DNA of 64,000 nucleotides from NCBI GenBank assembly GCA_032164245.1, contig JAVMKO010000002.1:182720920-182784919 (forward strand), read 5' to 3'. The DNA is from Sternotherus odoratus. Lineage: Eukaryota; Chordata; Testudines; Kinosternidae. Of this stretch, positions 44,891-55,723 are shown piece after piece (position 1 is the stretch's first letter; each line of letters begins with the position of its first letter). Below the pieces are notes generated by a model, which made no database searches, was not told the DNA's origin, and saw nothing but the letters and a program-made list of their open reading frames with translations. The position numbers were made by a program, and so were the translations under genes.

Positions 44891-47635
44891 CATTTCCCCA
44901 TGACATTAAAAGAAGTCAATCTCCAGGGATGTCAATATCGTACTTTTCCGATGAGCTTAAATTCATGCTCATGCCATTTAAAAAGCACCTACTCATCTGA
45001 CTAAATAGGCAACTGAAAATAAAGCATGATTGTGATAGTCACAATTATTTCATCAATAATGGGTGCTACAATGAAATCAGAAAAAGCCTCAGTGAGCAAG
45101 GTAAGATAGAGAACAGTGAGGGCAACACAGGAAATGTTTATTTTTTAATTAGCATTTGTTTACCTTTTAAAAAAATTTGCACCCTGGGTCTTTGCAATAA
45201 TCTCAGTGAGCTACTTTCCCCATCCAGTATATATGTCACCAACTGAACAACATCTCAGAGAAAAGAATATGCTAATGTGTTGACCTTTGTGAAGAAATAA
45301 AAACAAGTACAATGAATGTAGCCATAGCATTCATTTCAAGGGTTATCAGGTGAACGTTACTAGCACTTCCATACTGCACGGCTGAGCTGAAATGGTGATT
45401 AAGAATCATAATACATTTTTCAAACCCCATACTTTGTACTTTGATCAGAGTATTAGATTACAAGACATGCATAATCAACAATATTGTAATTAAATTACAT
45501 CAAAGATTGCTGACCTTTCAGTGCAATCTTTAGGGTGAAATCCAAAACACACAAACATGTTTTTATCTACATGAAGTATTTATCATTCACAGAGAAAGGT
45601 AACTTTTTCTACATCAACATAATTAGCCCTGGCGTATTGACTCTACGTGTCAGCCCTTGGCTGTGAGCTAACTTGTGTGAGATCTTGACATAATCATGTT
45701 AAGTGCTGCCAGTTTGCTTAGCTGCCATGGATTAAAGAAGAAAAATGGTATCAACAATGTAGGCGTATGTTCTCTGCTGCATGCTAATGATGCCATTTGA
45801 TCTAAAACTGTTGATATTTAGAATTTGCTCTGTTTTAATTATGAAAATAATCAATAGTATAGAACATATGTATTTTGTAAACAGACCATTAATTAACCTA
45901 TTGATTAGTGTGGCAAGCAAGGGAAATATATTCCACTTGAACATTAAGTTGCTTGTACAAATTTCACCTATAAATTCTAAAAATATTATTGTTTATATTA
46001 ATCTGAACAATGCTACAGCTGATAATATGAATAAGACAAGGTCTTGCACATCTCTCTATCAGAGTCCAGTCCTGAGTGGTACTGAGCACTGTTGTTGAAG
46101 ATACTTGTTACCCTCAAAGAATATGACTCTAAGAGTTCCTACGCGCTATGATAAAACAAATAATAAAAATCTGCAAAAAAACATTACTTGTTCATTTCTC
46201 TCAGATTCCTGAATTTGTACGCTGCTTAACGAAAGCACAACCCTCTGAAGAATTTTCATCCTGGCCCCTTCACATTTTTTTAGATACCTCAGGCATCAGT
46301 AGATGTAGATACAATTCTGCTTTCTACTTTTCTCTCTGCTGTAGCAGCTACTATGGTCTCACAGGCAGCCTATAAACTCACAGAATACTGCCATGTGACC
46401 ACGACATTTAGTATCACAGAATCATTCGCTGAGAATTTAGAATAATGCCATTTTTACTGGCAAAGGAAAACAGATTTAAAAATACACACAGTTAGATTGG
46501 AATATGTAAATTATATTTTAGAGAGTTTAAATAAGTCCATAGTCCATAGTGTGAGTAAAATCTTCATTGCAAATTAGGTATTACACTTTTAAATGTATGT
46601 GGGTTTCTAGCAACATGATTCTCACTGATTTCAATGGATGTTGTCCTGCTAAACTCACTCAGCACTTTGCTTACACCTTCCTTAGGTGATCATCTATGGG
46701 CATAGTTTAATCTGTGTACAAAATAATCAGTAGAGCACACTCACAGGTATCGTGTGGGCACACCTAAGTCATCTCTACTTTCCATATTTACTTATACCTC
46801 AAGGTACATTACAAGCACGGTTACAGTTTAAAAACAGGCAACACTAATGAAAGCAACCATAAGAAACAATGCAGGTACCATCAATATCAATAAAAGTCAA
46901 ACACATCCCATGACACAATAAAATAGAGCACAAGAAACAATGATCTTTGATAGGGTCACATGAAACTAGAGCTGGGCCAAAACCAGAATATCAAATCTGA
47001 TCCTCTTCAAATTTCATTGGGGGGTGACTGGATTCGAATTCCCAGATCTCAAACCACCTCTAGGGTTTGGCTCTGTTCTTCAAGTCAGTTTTGGATTTCA
47101 CAAAACAAAAATGGTGGACATTTTTGGAAGATTTAGGCCCCAAATAAAGGAAAGGAACAGGTTTGCACCAGTGGAGCTTTAAGTTTGTAGGTTTTTTAAT
47201 CCAAATCCAAGCCATAGCCTTGATTCTGCCTTTAACTCACACTATAAACCCCATATTAAACCTAATCTCGATCTGAATCCAAATCTGAACATTGCCTTCT
47301 CAGTCTTTGTATTAAACTCATCATATCTTTGAAAAATATATCTATTGAGATATTAATCTCTGCTTTTCATAAGATATGAAAATCAGTGTAGATAGATTCA
47401 TGATAAAAATGACTTCTTGAAAAGTAGCAGCCAAAGCACATAATTAACCTAGGTCTGATCTGGAGAGGGTTAATGGAGAATAGTATTCTCCCCAGAAAAT
47501 GTTATACATTTAGCCCACTGACATAGAATATTTCTGGAGTCACCTGGGAGCCCCTTGTTCAAATCTTGGCAGAAAATCACTGGGCCTATCACCCACTATT
47601 TTAATACCAAGATCCTCCACTTGTACAGTTCTGGG
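44891..47635. other. No gene seen; repeat traces
   Basis: 46610-46680 carries the old amniote repeat and 46955-47110 an AT-rich repeat beginning agagctgggccaa. Otherwise AT-rich and featureless. Confidence 0.5.
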
Positions 47636-47712
47636 GCCTGATTCTCCTCTTATTTACACCAAAAGTTTTACTTGTGTAAAAACTGTTTTGCTAAGAGGAG
47701 AATCAGGCCCTT
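47636..47712. repeat. Short palindromic repeat
   Basis: gggcctgattctcctctta and taagaggagaatcaggccc are exact inverse complements around a ~40-base centre with tttacacc and gtgtaaaa. This is a shortened copy of a known palindromic reptile repeat. Confidence 0.75.
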
Positions 47713-49205
47713 TGACTGATCTGGAGCACTCACTGCCCCAACCCGCTTGTAAAAAAATTTCTACTCTTCTAGCAGGACAACCAGGAACACTTACACTTCT
47801 TCAAATTCTGTGGTGGCCCTTGCTACACCATAATAAGGTTGAGTCAAATTTCCATGTTAAGACTTGGAGGTTAGGAGCCTTTCCTTTAGATATTTCTCCC
47901 CTGAACGATCAACTACATTTAACTTATTTTCATGCATCTCAAATGTTTAATGCATCCATCTAGCAGTCCGCTTTCATGTCGTCAGCACTAGACACACTTT
48001 TGTACTTCAGAATTCAGGCTGCACCATTGCATCCACCATTCACACAAAGGGCTATCTTTTTTTCCTGTGCAAATGTACAGAACGATTTCAGTGCTGGCGC
48101 AAATTCCACAGGCATGCAAAGTTTTCTAATGTTTTGTTCATAGATTTAAATTTGAAAATCCAAGTCCAGTTGAACATAAATAAATATGTCATTGCTAACT
48201 TATATTGTGTGCCTATGTTCGTATGTAGAAATGCTGGCTATACCAATATGTTCAGGTTCTCCAAATGACATATACGGGGCTCGTAACCAAGGCTGGGTGA
48301 CAACTCACTTTTTCTGAGGATAAATTCTACAACAGCAGCAAAGCTGGCACATTTAAGTTAGATGCCAAAAACTTTGTCCTTCTCCCCATCAATTCATCTG
48401 AGATACAGGTGGACCAAATAAGCCTTCCATAATATATTCCCACCATTGCTCAAACAGGGATAGCTCAAATTTTTTTCTCTGTGCCTTTATGAGATGCAGT
48501 AAGTCTTTCAAAAGGAGTGTCTTACCAATGCCTCTTTCTTTTCTGCTTTTTCATCTGACCTGTAAACTTCTAGAATATTCTGCAGACCTATGAATTTTTT
48601 TCCCTGGTATTTTCCCTGGTACTTAAATCCTCTCTGTTAAGCCCCAAGGCAGGCAAAGATTTTGGCTCTTAATCATATCCTGGAAAGCTTTATCTGTCAG
48701 TCAAATTGTTGCTTACCTCTTTGATTTATATACCAGAACGGTCTGGATGCTTGTAACTGTAATTCTGTATCCTTCTGCACAGTTTGCATCTGTTTTTCCA
48801 GAGCACTTTTCATTTCCAGCTGGCTAGATTTGATCTCTGATTTGAGATCATTCATCATCAGTAGCTGATTCCTCACTAACATTGCTAAAGCTGCTTTGAT
48901 CTTCTTTTGTGAAATTATCATGCCATCTCTTAATTCTATTTGACTTGTTGCCTCCTGGTCATCTTTAAACTATATGTATTGCAGCTATATTTCCCATCCC
49001 TGTTCATCAACCCATAATTTCAGAAATCAACAACTCAAAATGTTAGCCACATGAAAACTTATCTATGCTCCAGACACTGATTATTCTGGCTTCTGAGTGA
49101 TCAAGAGGAGGTTTGAACTTCTGGAGTTAGTTATTTTTTTGCTTGGAGAGGAACACGTGAACACAAACTAAGAATATTCTTTCCTTGTCAACTTTTATTT
49201 TAACA
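47713..49205. other. Nothing recognisable
   Basis: A minus-strand frame at 48697-48921 encodes a charged helical peptide, with no recognisable family or context. Confidence 0.5.
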
Positions 49206-49445
49206 AGCATACATGCCAGAATTGTCAAAAGTGGGTGACTAAAGTTAAGTACATAGGACCAAATTCCAATCCCATGAAAATCAATGACAAATTTTCCATT
49301 AACCAAGATTCAGCCCCAAAATCCATAATTAGGGATATAAATATATTTCACATTTGGCATTCGCATTGAAACCGAGCTCAGTGCCTCTTAAAACAGGCCA
49401 CTTTTATTTAGTGCCTAATTATAAATGTAGTTGCCTAAATGTACG
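49206..49445. repeat. Old repeat of the ttttcaaaagtgggtg type
   Basis: attgtcaaaagtgggtgact, then aagttaagtacataggacc, and caatcccatgaaaatcaatg are diverged forms of dispersed reptile repeats. Confidence 0.4.
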
Positions 49446-49773
49446 CATGCCAGTGTGAAAATACTGACCCCCTTTTTTTCAGCATTGTATATTCGGGTTC
49501 CTTAACATTTATTTCTTCTGCAATTGTTGTTCTGCATTTACTGATCCTATGGAATTGATTGTGAAGGCATGTATCCACCTTTAAAGTTAAATCCTTCCTT
49601 AAAGTCAGTTTATGTATATACATTATGTCATCACCATCTATCTTTATAATATACAAAATAAACTGAAGTGGTTCTAATTCTGAAACTTGTTGTGTCCTCC
49701 TACCTGCTATAGCTTCCCATCCCTGACCAGTCCTCTTTCCTCATTCTAACACACATTTGAATCCATTATAATA
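49446..49773. other. Nothing recognisable
   Basis: AT-rich flank of the following minisatellite element. Confidence 0.5.
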
Positions 49774-51554
49774 GACTAGCATAAGTGCCCGGCGTTGCTC
49801 GGGTCAGTCGGAGGTGGGGAGGGGGTAGACAGCTGACACCCCCTGACCAACCCCAACAACCACACCTCACCCCTTACCCACCCCGACAACTTCCCACCCA
49901 CCCACCCCGACCCACCCCCAACACCAACCGGCTCACTTACCCCCCGACCAAACCCGACAACCCCACCTGACCCCCCCAAGCAAACCCAACACCCCCACCT
50001 CGCCCCCCGACCGAACCCGACACCCCCACCTGACCCCCTGAGCAAATCCAACACCCCCACCTCACCCCCGGACCGAACAGTGTATTTAATAATCTGTGTG
50101 CTACACAGTAAACCGTGAGCTGGGGGAGTGTCGGGTTTGGTCTGGGGGGGTGGGAAGTTGTCGGGGTGGGTGAGGGGTGAGGTGTGGGTGTTGGGGTTGG
50201 TCAGGGGGGTTTGCGGTTGGTGGGGGGGTGAGGTGGGGGTGTCGGGTTCGGTCAGGGGGTAAGTGAGCCAGGGGTGTTGGGTTTGGTCTGGGGGGGTGGA
50301 AAAGTGTCGGGGTGGGTGAGGGGTGAGGTGTGGGTGTTGCGGTTGGTCAGGGGGTGTTGCGGTTGCTGGGGGGGGAGGTGGGGGTGTCGTGTTTGCTTGG
50401 GGGGGTGAGGTGGGGGTGTCGGGTTCGGTCGGGGGTAAGTGAGCCGGGGGGTAAGTGAGCCGGGGGGTGTCGGGTTTGGTCTGGGGGGGTGGGAAGGTGT
50501 TGGGGTGGGTGGGGGGTGAGGTGTGGGTGTTGGGGTTGGTCAGGGGGTGTTGCGGTTGGTGGGGGGGTGAGGTGGGGATGTCGGGTTTACTTGGGGGGGG
50601 TGAGGTGGGGGTGTCGGGTTCGGTTGAGGGGTAAGTGAGCCGGGGGGTGTCGGGTTTGGTTGGGGGGGGGGAAGTTGTCGGGGTGGGTGAGGGGTGAGGT
50701 GTGGGTGTTGGGGTTGGTCAGGGGGTGTCGGGTTTTCTTGGGGGGGTGAGGTGGGGGTGTCAGATTCGGTCGGGGGGTAAGTGAGCCAGGGGGTGTCGGG
50801 TTTGGTCTTGGGGGGTGGGAAGGTGTCGGGGTGGGTGAGGGGTGAGGGGTGGGTGTTGGGGTTGGTCAGGGGGTGTTGTGGTTGGTGGGGGGGGGTGAAG
50901 TGGGGGTGTCGGGTTTGCTTGGGGGGGTGAGGTGGGGTTGTCGGGTTCGGTCGGGGGGTAAGTGAGCCGGGGGGTGTTGGGTTTGGTCTGGGGGTGTTGC
51001 GATTGGGGGGGGGTGAGGTAGGGGTGTCGGGTTCGGTCGGGGGGTAAGTGAGCCAGGGGGTGTCGGGTTTGGTCTGGGGGGAGTGGGAAGGTGTCGGGGT
51101 GGTTGAGGGGTGAGGTGTTGGGGTTGGTCAGGGGGTGTTGCGGTTGGTGGGGGGGTGAGGTGGCGGTGTTGGGTTTGGTGGGGGGGTAAGTGAGCCGGGG
51201 GGGTGTCGGGTTTGGTCTGGGCACCCACCCCGACACCTTCCCCCCCCAGACCAAACCCAACACCCACACCTCACCCTCACCCACCCCGACACCTTCCCAC
51301 CCCCCCCCCCCCAGACCAACCCCGACACCCCCCGGCTCACTTACCCCCCGACCGAACCCGACACCCCCACCTCACCCCCCCAAGCAAACCCAACACCCCC
51401 AGCTCACCCCCCAACTGAACCCAACACCCCCACCTCACTTACCGTCCCACCAAACCCAACTCGGATCCGTCGCGGGGGGGGGCAGAGCCGAGGGATTCCG
51501 GGGACCTTCGCAGGTGGGGGGGGGCACAGAGCTTATTGAGTCCGGGGTTCCGTT

Positions 51555-51645
51555 GGGAGGGGGGAGGGGCAGAGAACTGAGGGATCTCCAGGGTTCCGCT
51601 GGGAGGGGGGAGGGGCAGAGAACTGAGGGATCTCCGGGGTTCCAT
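51555..51645. repeat. 46-bp minisatellite, two units
   Basis: The unit contains gttccgttgggagggggg and gcagagaactgagggatctc. The marker gcagagaac lies at 51569 and 51615. Confidence 0.9.
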
Positions 51646-51863
51646 TGGAGGAGGGAGTGAGGTGTCTGTTGGAGGGGGGTATTATGACATCATCACCACC
51701 TAACCGCCCAGTCGATGTGATTGGCCCTGAAAGACTTTCACCCCTGGGGGGCGTCAGAGGTGAGATCCGAAAATATTTTGACCCTTACCAGCATCTAGAC
51801 CCCAAGACCCCTCACTGTACCAAATTTCAAGTCTCTGGCTCAAACGGTGCAGGAGGAGTTCGC

Positions 51864-51900
51864 TGTCATACGTACATACATACATACATACATACATACA
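51864..51900. repeat. (CATA)n microsatellite
   Basis: About nine cata repeats near the element's 3' end; shorter and interrupted in the second copy (53750-53780). Confidence 0.95.
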
Positions 51901-51922
51901 CCACTTGACTTTTATATATATA

Positions 51923-53802
51923 GACTAGCATAAGTGCCCGGCGTTGCTCGGGTCAGTCGGAGGTGGGGAGGGGGCAGACAGTTGACACCCCCTGACCAAC
52001 CCCAACACCCACCCTTCACCCACCCTGACACCTTCCCACCCCCCTGACCAACCCCCAACACCCCCCGGCTCACTTACCCCCCGACCAAACCCGACAACCC
52101 CACCTGACCCCCCAAAACAAACCCAACACCCCCACCTCACCCCCCGACCAAACCCGACACCCCCACCTCACCCCCTGAGCAAACCCGACACCCCCACGCA
52201 CCCCCCGACCGAACAGTGTATTTAATAATCTGTGTGCTACACAGTGCACCGTGAGCTGGGGGGGGGGGGTGTCGGGTTTGCTTGGGGGGGGGTCAGGTGG
52301 GGTTGTCGGGTTTGGTCGGGGGGTAAGTGAGCCGGGGGGTGTAGGGTTTGGTCTGGGGGGGTGGGAAGGTGTTGGGGTGGGTAAGGGGTGAGTGTTGCGG
52401 TTGGTCAGGGGGTGTTGCGGTTGGTGGGGGGTTGAGATGGGGGTGTCAGGTTTGCTTGGGGGGATGAGGTAGGGGTGTCGGGTTTGGTCGGGGGGTAAGT
52501 GAGCCGGGGGGTGTAGGGTTTGGTCTGGGGGGGTGGGAAGGTGTCGTGGTGGGTGAGGGGTGAGGTGTGGGTGTTGGGGTTGGTCAGGGGGTGTTGTGGT
52601 TGGTGGGGGGGTGAGGTGTGGGTGTCGGGTTTGCTTGGGGGGGTGAGGTGGGGTTGTCGGGTTCGGTCGGGGGGTAAGTGAGCCGGGGGGTGTCAGGTTT
52701 GGTCTGGGGGTGTTGCGATTGGTGTGGGGGGGTGAGGTGGGGGTGTCAGGTTCGGTCGGGGGGTAAGTGAGCCAGGGGGTATCGGGTTTGGTCTGGGGGG
52801 GTGGGAAGGTGTTGGGGGGGGTGAGGGGTGAGGGGTGGGTGTTGGGGTTGGTCAGGGGGTGTTGCGGTTGGTGGGGGGGTGAGGTGGCGGTGTCGGGTTT
52901 GGTCGGGGGGTAAGTGAGCCGGGGGGGGTGTCGGGTTTGGTCTGGGCACCCACCCCAACACCTTCCCCCCCCCCAGACCAAACCCAACACCCACACCACA
53001 CCCCTCACCCCCCCGACACCTTCCCACCCCCCCAGACCAACCCCGACACCCCCCCCGGCTCACTTACCCCCCGACCAAACCCGACACTCCCACCTCACTC
53101 CCCCAAGCAAACCCAACACCCCCACCTCACCCCCCCACCAACCGCAACACCCCCTGACCAACCCCAACACCCCCACCTCACCCCCCGACCGAACCCGACA
53201 CCCCCACCTCACTTACCGTCCCGCCAAACCCAACTCAGATCCGTCGCAGGGGGGGAGGGGGCCCAGAGCCGAGGGATTCCGTGGACCTTCGCAGGTGGGG
53301 GGGGGCACAGAGCTGATGGAGTCCGGGGTTGAGGTGGGAGGGGCAGAGAACTGAGGGCTCTCCGGGGTTCCGTTGGGAGGGGGGAGGGGCAGAGAACGGA
53401 GGGATCTCCGGGGTTCCGTTGGGAGGGGGGAGGGGCAGAGAACTGAGGGGTCTCCGGGGTTCCGTTGGGAGGGGGGAGGGGCAGAGAACTGAGGGATCTC
53501 CGGGGTTCCGTTGGAGGAGGGAGGGGTGAACTGAGCGAGTGAGGTGTCTGTTGGAGGGGGGTATTATGACATCATCACCACCTAACCGCCCAGCCGATGT
53601 GATTGGCCCTGAAAGACTTTCACCCCTGGGGGGCGTCAGAGGTGAGATCCGAAAATTTTTCGACCCTTACCAGCATCTAGACCCCAAGACCCCTCACTGT
53701 ACCAAATTTCAAGTCTCTGGCTCAAACGGTGCGGGAGGAGTTCGCAGTCATACGTACATACATACACACATACATACACCACTTGACTTTTATATATATA
53801 GA
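51923..53802. repeat. Strand-switching minisatellite element, copy 2
   Basis: Repeats copy 1 in the same order, starting 2149 bp later: C-rich arm, tatttaataatctgtgtgct, G-rich arm (52255-52945; taagtgagcc t at 52324, 52496, 52675, 52764, 52911), C-rich arm (52945-53225), 46-bp minisatellite (four units), the conserved tail and ttttatatatatag. The tail (53530-53750) is almost identical to that of copy 1, while the arms differ in repeat number. Confidence 0.85.
53337..53515. repeat. 46-bp minisatellite, four units
   Basis: Marker gcagagaac at 53343, 53389, 53435 and 53481, exactly 46 bp apart. Confidence 0.92.
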
Positions 53803-55231
53803 TAGATTATTCCCATTCTATGCTTTCCAACATTATAAATCAAAATCTGATTGACCCAGTATCAAATGCTTACCAGACATCTAGTCTAATTACTAACGAA
53901 TTCACACAGACTTGTCAGACATTTATTTTTCTTAACCACCCTTATGGGATTGTAAAAATATGTCTAAGGCTCTGACCCTACACTGAAATTCAGTAACATG
54001 GACTTCTACACTCTTGCAGAGGCCCACAGCTACACTCTGTGTGGCCACTGCCCCCTCCCCAAATGCACAATCACATTGTGATGAGTTAAGTTGGTGGACC
54101 TGCATCCATTAGCCACAGTTTTCCACAGCCCTTAAGCACCCTCCCATGTTACAATAGATGGAGACCATGAAGATCAGACCAAGCATACAGGTCTCCAGCA
54201 AATTTCTAGAGGAGCTCCCTGTTGACTATCCCATAACGTCTACATGCAGCAAAACCACAAGTTTGTCATTTAGCCCCTCGGTGCCTTCCAAAGGGATAGG
54301 AGAATTTAGGTCTTTGTTATAATATTTATTGTCATTGGAATGTCCACTGGACAAAGGACAATAGCTAAATCTAAGAAAGAATAACCACTGCTATTGGTGA
54401 AAAGGAATGATGTGCAGGTGAACCCCAAATGTCCATCTGATCCAAAATTTGTATCCATCCCACTATCCAAAATGTGTATCAAATCTGAAATTTATTTTAA
54501 CTAAACCCTGATTTTATGAAGGTTTTAGTTGTCTCTCAAGACCTTCATAAAATCTGAGTTTGCCTGTAGTTATTTCTAGAAATCAAGAAAAAGATAAATT
54601 AATTTTAAAAAACTTTAAAGAAAGACTCTTGAAGTTCAAAATAGAATTCCAGAAATAATACACTAATCTTCAAAATATTCTATGCTAAAACCTTAAAATT
54701 ACAGGATTTTATGTTTTACTATTTCAAGAATATACACAATCTATATTTGTGTGTGAGAGCCTCTATATCTGTAAATATCTCTGTACAAAAGCTAATTTCT
54801 TTCGTATCATCCAATCTCCCAATGGAAATATTATTAAGATTTGCTTATTAACAAACCATAAGCCACTATTTCTAATGGAAATACTGACTTGAAATACTGT
54901 TGCCTATCACAAGATCTCCTGATAGACTTTATTTGTTCATTATCCTAGTATACAGTTTTTATATATTTAGAAATACTCTTTCCACTGTATGTTCCAATAT
55001 GAGTTCTAGTTGACACAAATGTATACTATTGTGATGAGTGTGGTATAAGCACCTACTAGACTAGAATAGACACAAGAATTGAAGCTAAAGGTAGTTGGGT
55101 TCAGAAAATTTCAGTAAAGATAGTTAGATTTCAGTAGTCTGGGTAATGGATGGCACGATTCAGGATGCCTTGCTTAACATTGACATTAGAAGGAAGCAAG
55201 CTAAAACATTTCAGATCCAACTTCTTAGACA
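53803..55231. other. Nothing recognisable
   Basis: AT-rich non-coding sequence. Confidence 0.5.
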
Positions 55232-55268
55232 GTAACTCTTCAAGTTACTCTTCAAGTAACTCTTCAAG
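55232..55268. repeat. Triplicated 13-bp word
   Basis: taactcttcaag occurs three times in a row with slight changes, immediately before the SINE. It may be slippage at the SINE insertion site. Confidence 0.8.
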
Positions 55269-55478
55269 TGGGGGTGGGGGGATAGCTCAGTGGTTTGAGC
55301 GTTGGCCTGCTAAACCCAGGGTTGTGAGTTCAATCCTTGAGGGGGCCATTTAGGGATCTGGGGCAAAAAAAAAAAAATCTGTCAGGGGACAGTACTCGAT
55401 CCTGCTAGTGTAGGCAGGGGACTGGACTCAATGACCTTCAAGGTCTTTCCAGTTCTAGGAGATTGGTATATCTTTATT
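55269..55478 (+). mobile_element. Tortoise/Cry I tRNA-derived SINE
   Basis: The tRNA-like head has an A box gatagctcagtgg (55281-55293) and a B box gagttcaatcc (about 55327-55337), followed by gggggccatttagggatctg, an internal A run (55364-55376), and the 3' domain gactggactcaatgaccttc, then aaggtctttccagttctagg. Oriented plus. A diagnostic family for cryptodiran turtles. Not a tRNA gene: the anticodon arm does not fold properly and the tail is LINE-derived. Confidence 0.9.
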
Positions 55479-55525
55479 TATATTTATTTCAAGACAAGGA
55501 CTCTCTCTCCTTATGTGGTCTACAG

Positions 55526-55715
55526 CAGGGGTTCTCAAACTTTTTTCCCTTTGGCCCACCTGTGCAAGCTGCACTAGGCCCTGCAGCTCACAATTAACAG
55601 TTCCTGAGGAAAAATATTAGTTTTAATTATTACCACATACATATTGTGTCAGTGGACCACCTGGGGCTGTGTCACAGCCCATCTTTGGGCCACAGCCCAC
55701 AAATTTGGAACCCCT
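55526..55715. mobile_element. Short non-autonomous hAT element
   Basis: Starts caggggttctcaaac and ends with the inverse-like aaatttggaacccct. Flanks gtctacag (55518-55525) and gtctacaa (55716-55723) agree at 7 of 8 positions, a hAT-size duplication. Internal tggcccacctgtgc and gggccacagcccac also mirror each other. At 190 bp it has no transposase. Confidence 0.82.
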
Positions 55716-55723
55716 GTCTACAA

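Larger units (their letters stand above)
49774..51922. repeat. Strand-switching minisatellite element, copy 1
   Basis: Begins gactagcataagtgcccggc with a small hairpin (cccg/cggg). A C-rich arm (about 49840-50075) is followed by gtatttaataatctgtgtgc and then a ~1.1-kb G-rich arm (50120-51220). The G-rich arm consists of degenerate units marked by taagtgagcc (t at 50260, 50436, 50452, 50632, 50778, 50959, 51044, 51187; commonest spacing 176-181). It then switches to a C-rich arm (51220-51440), a 46-bp purine-rich minisatellite (two units near 51555-51645), a ~230-bp conserved tail and (CATA)n, ending ttttatatatatag. Class unknown. Confidence 0.85.

Noticed and set aside
50260..51220. Regularly spaced repeats that could suggest a CRISPR array
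   Set aside because: The repeats are degenerate G-rich words without unique spacers, in a vertebrate genome; this is a minisatellite.
52070..53008. 312-codon minus-strand frame, Pro/Thr-rich, and similar frames at 50760-51660
   Set aside because: They arise from C-rich minisatellite units without stops. No start context, domain or conserved frame between the two element copies.
55269..55340. tRNA gene
   Set aside because: The A and B boxes belong to a tRNA-derived SINE head; the cloverleaf is not intact and the sequence continues into a SINE body and tail.
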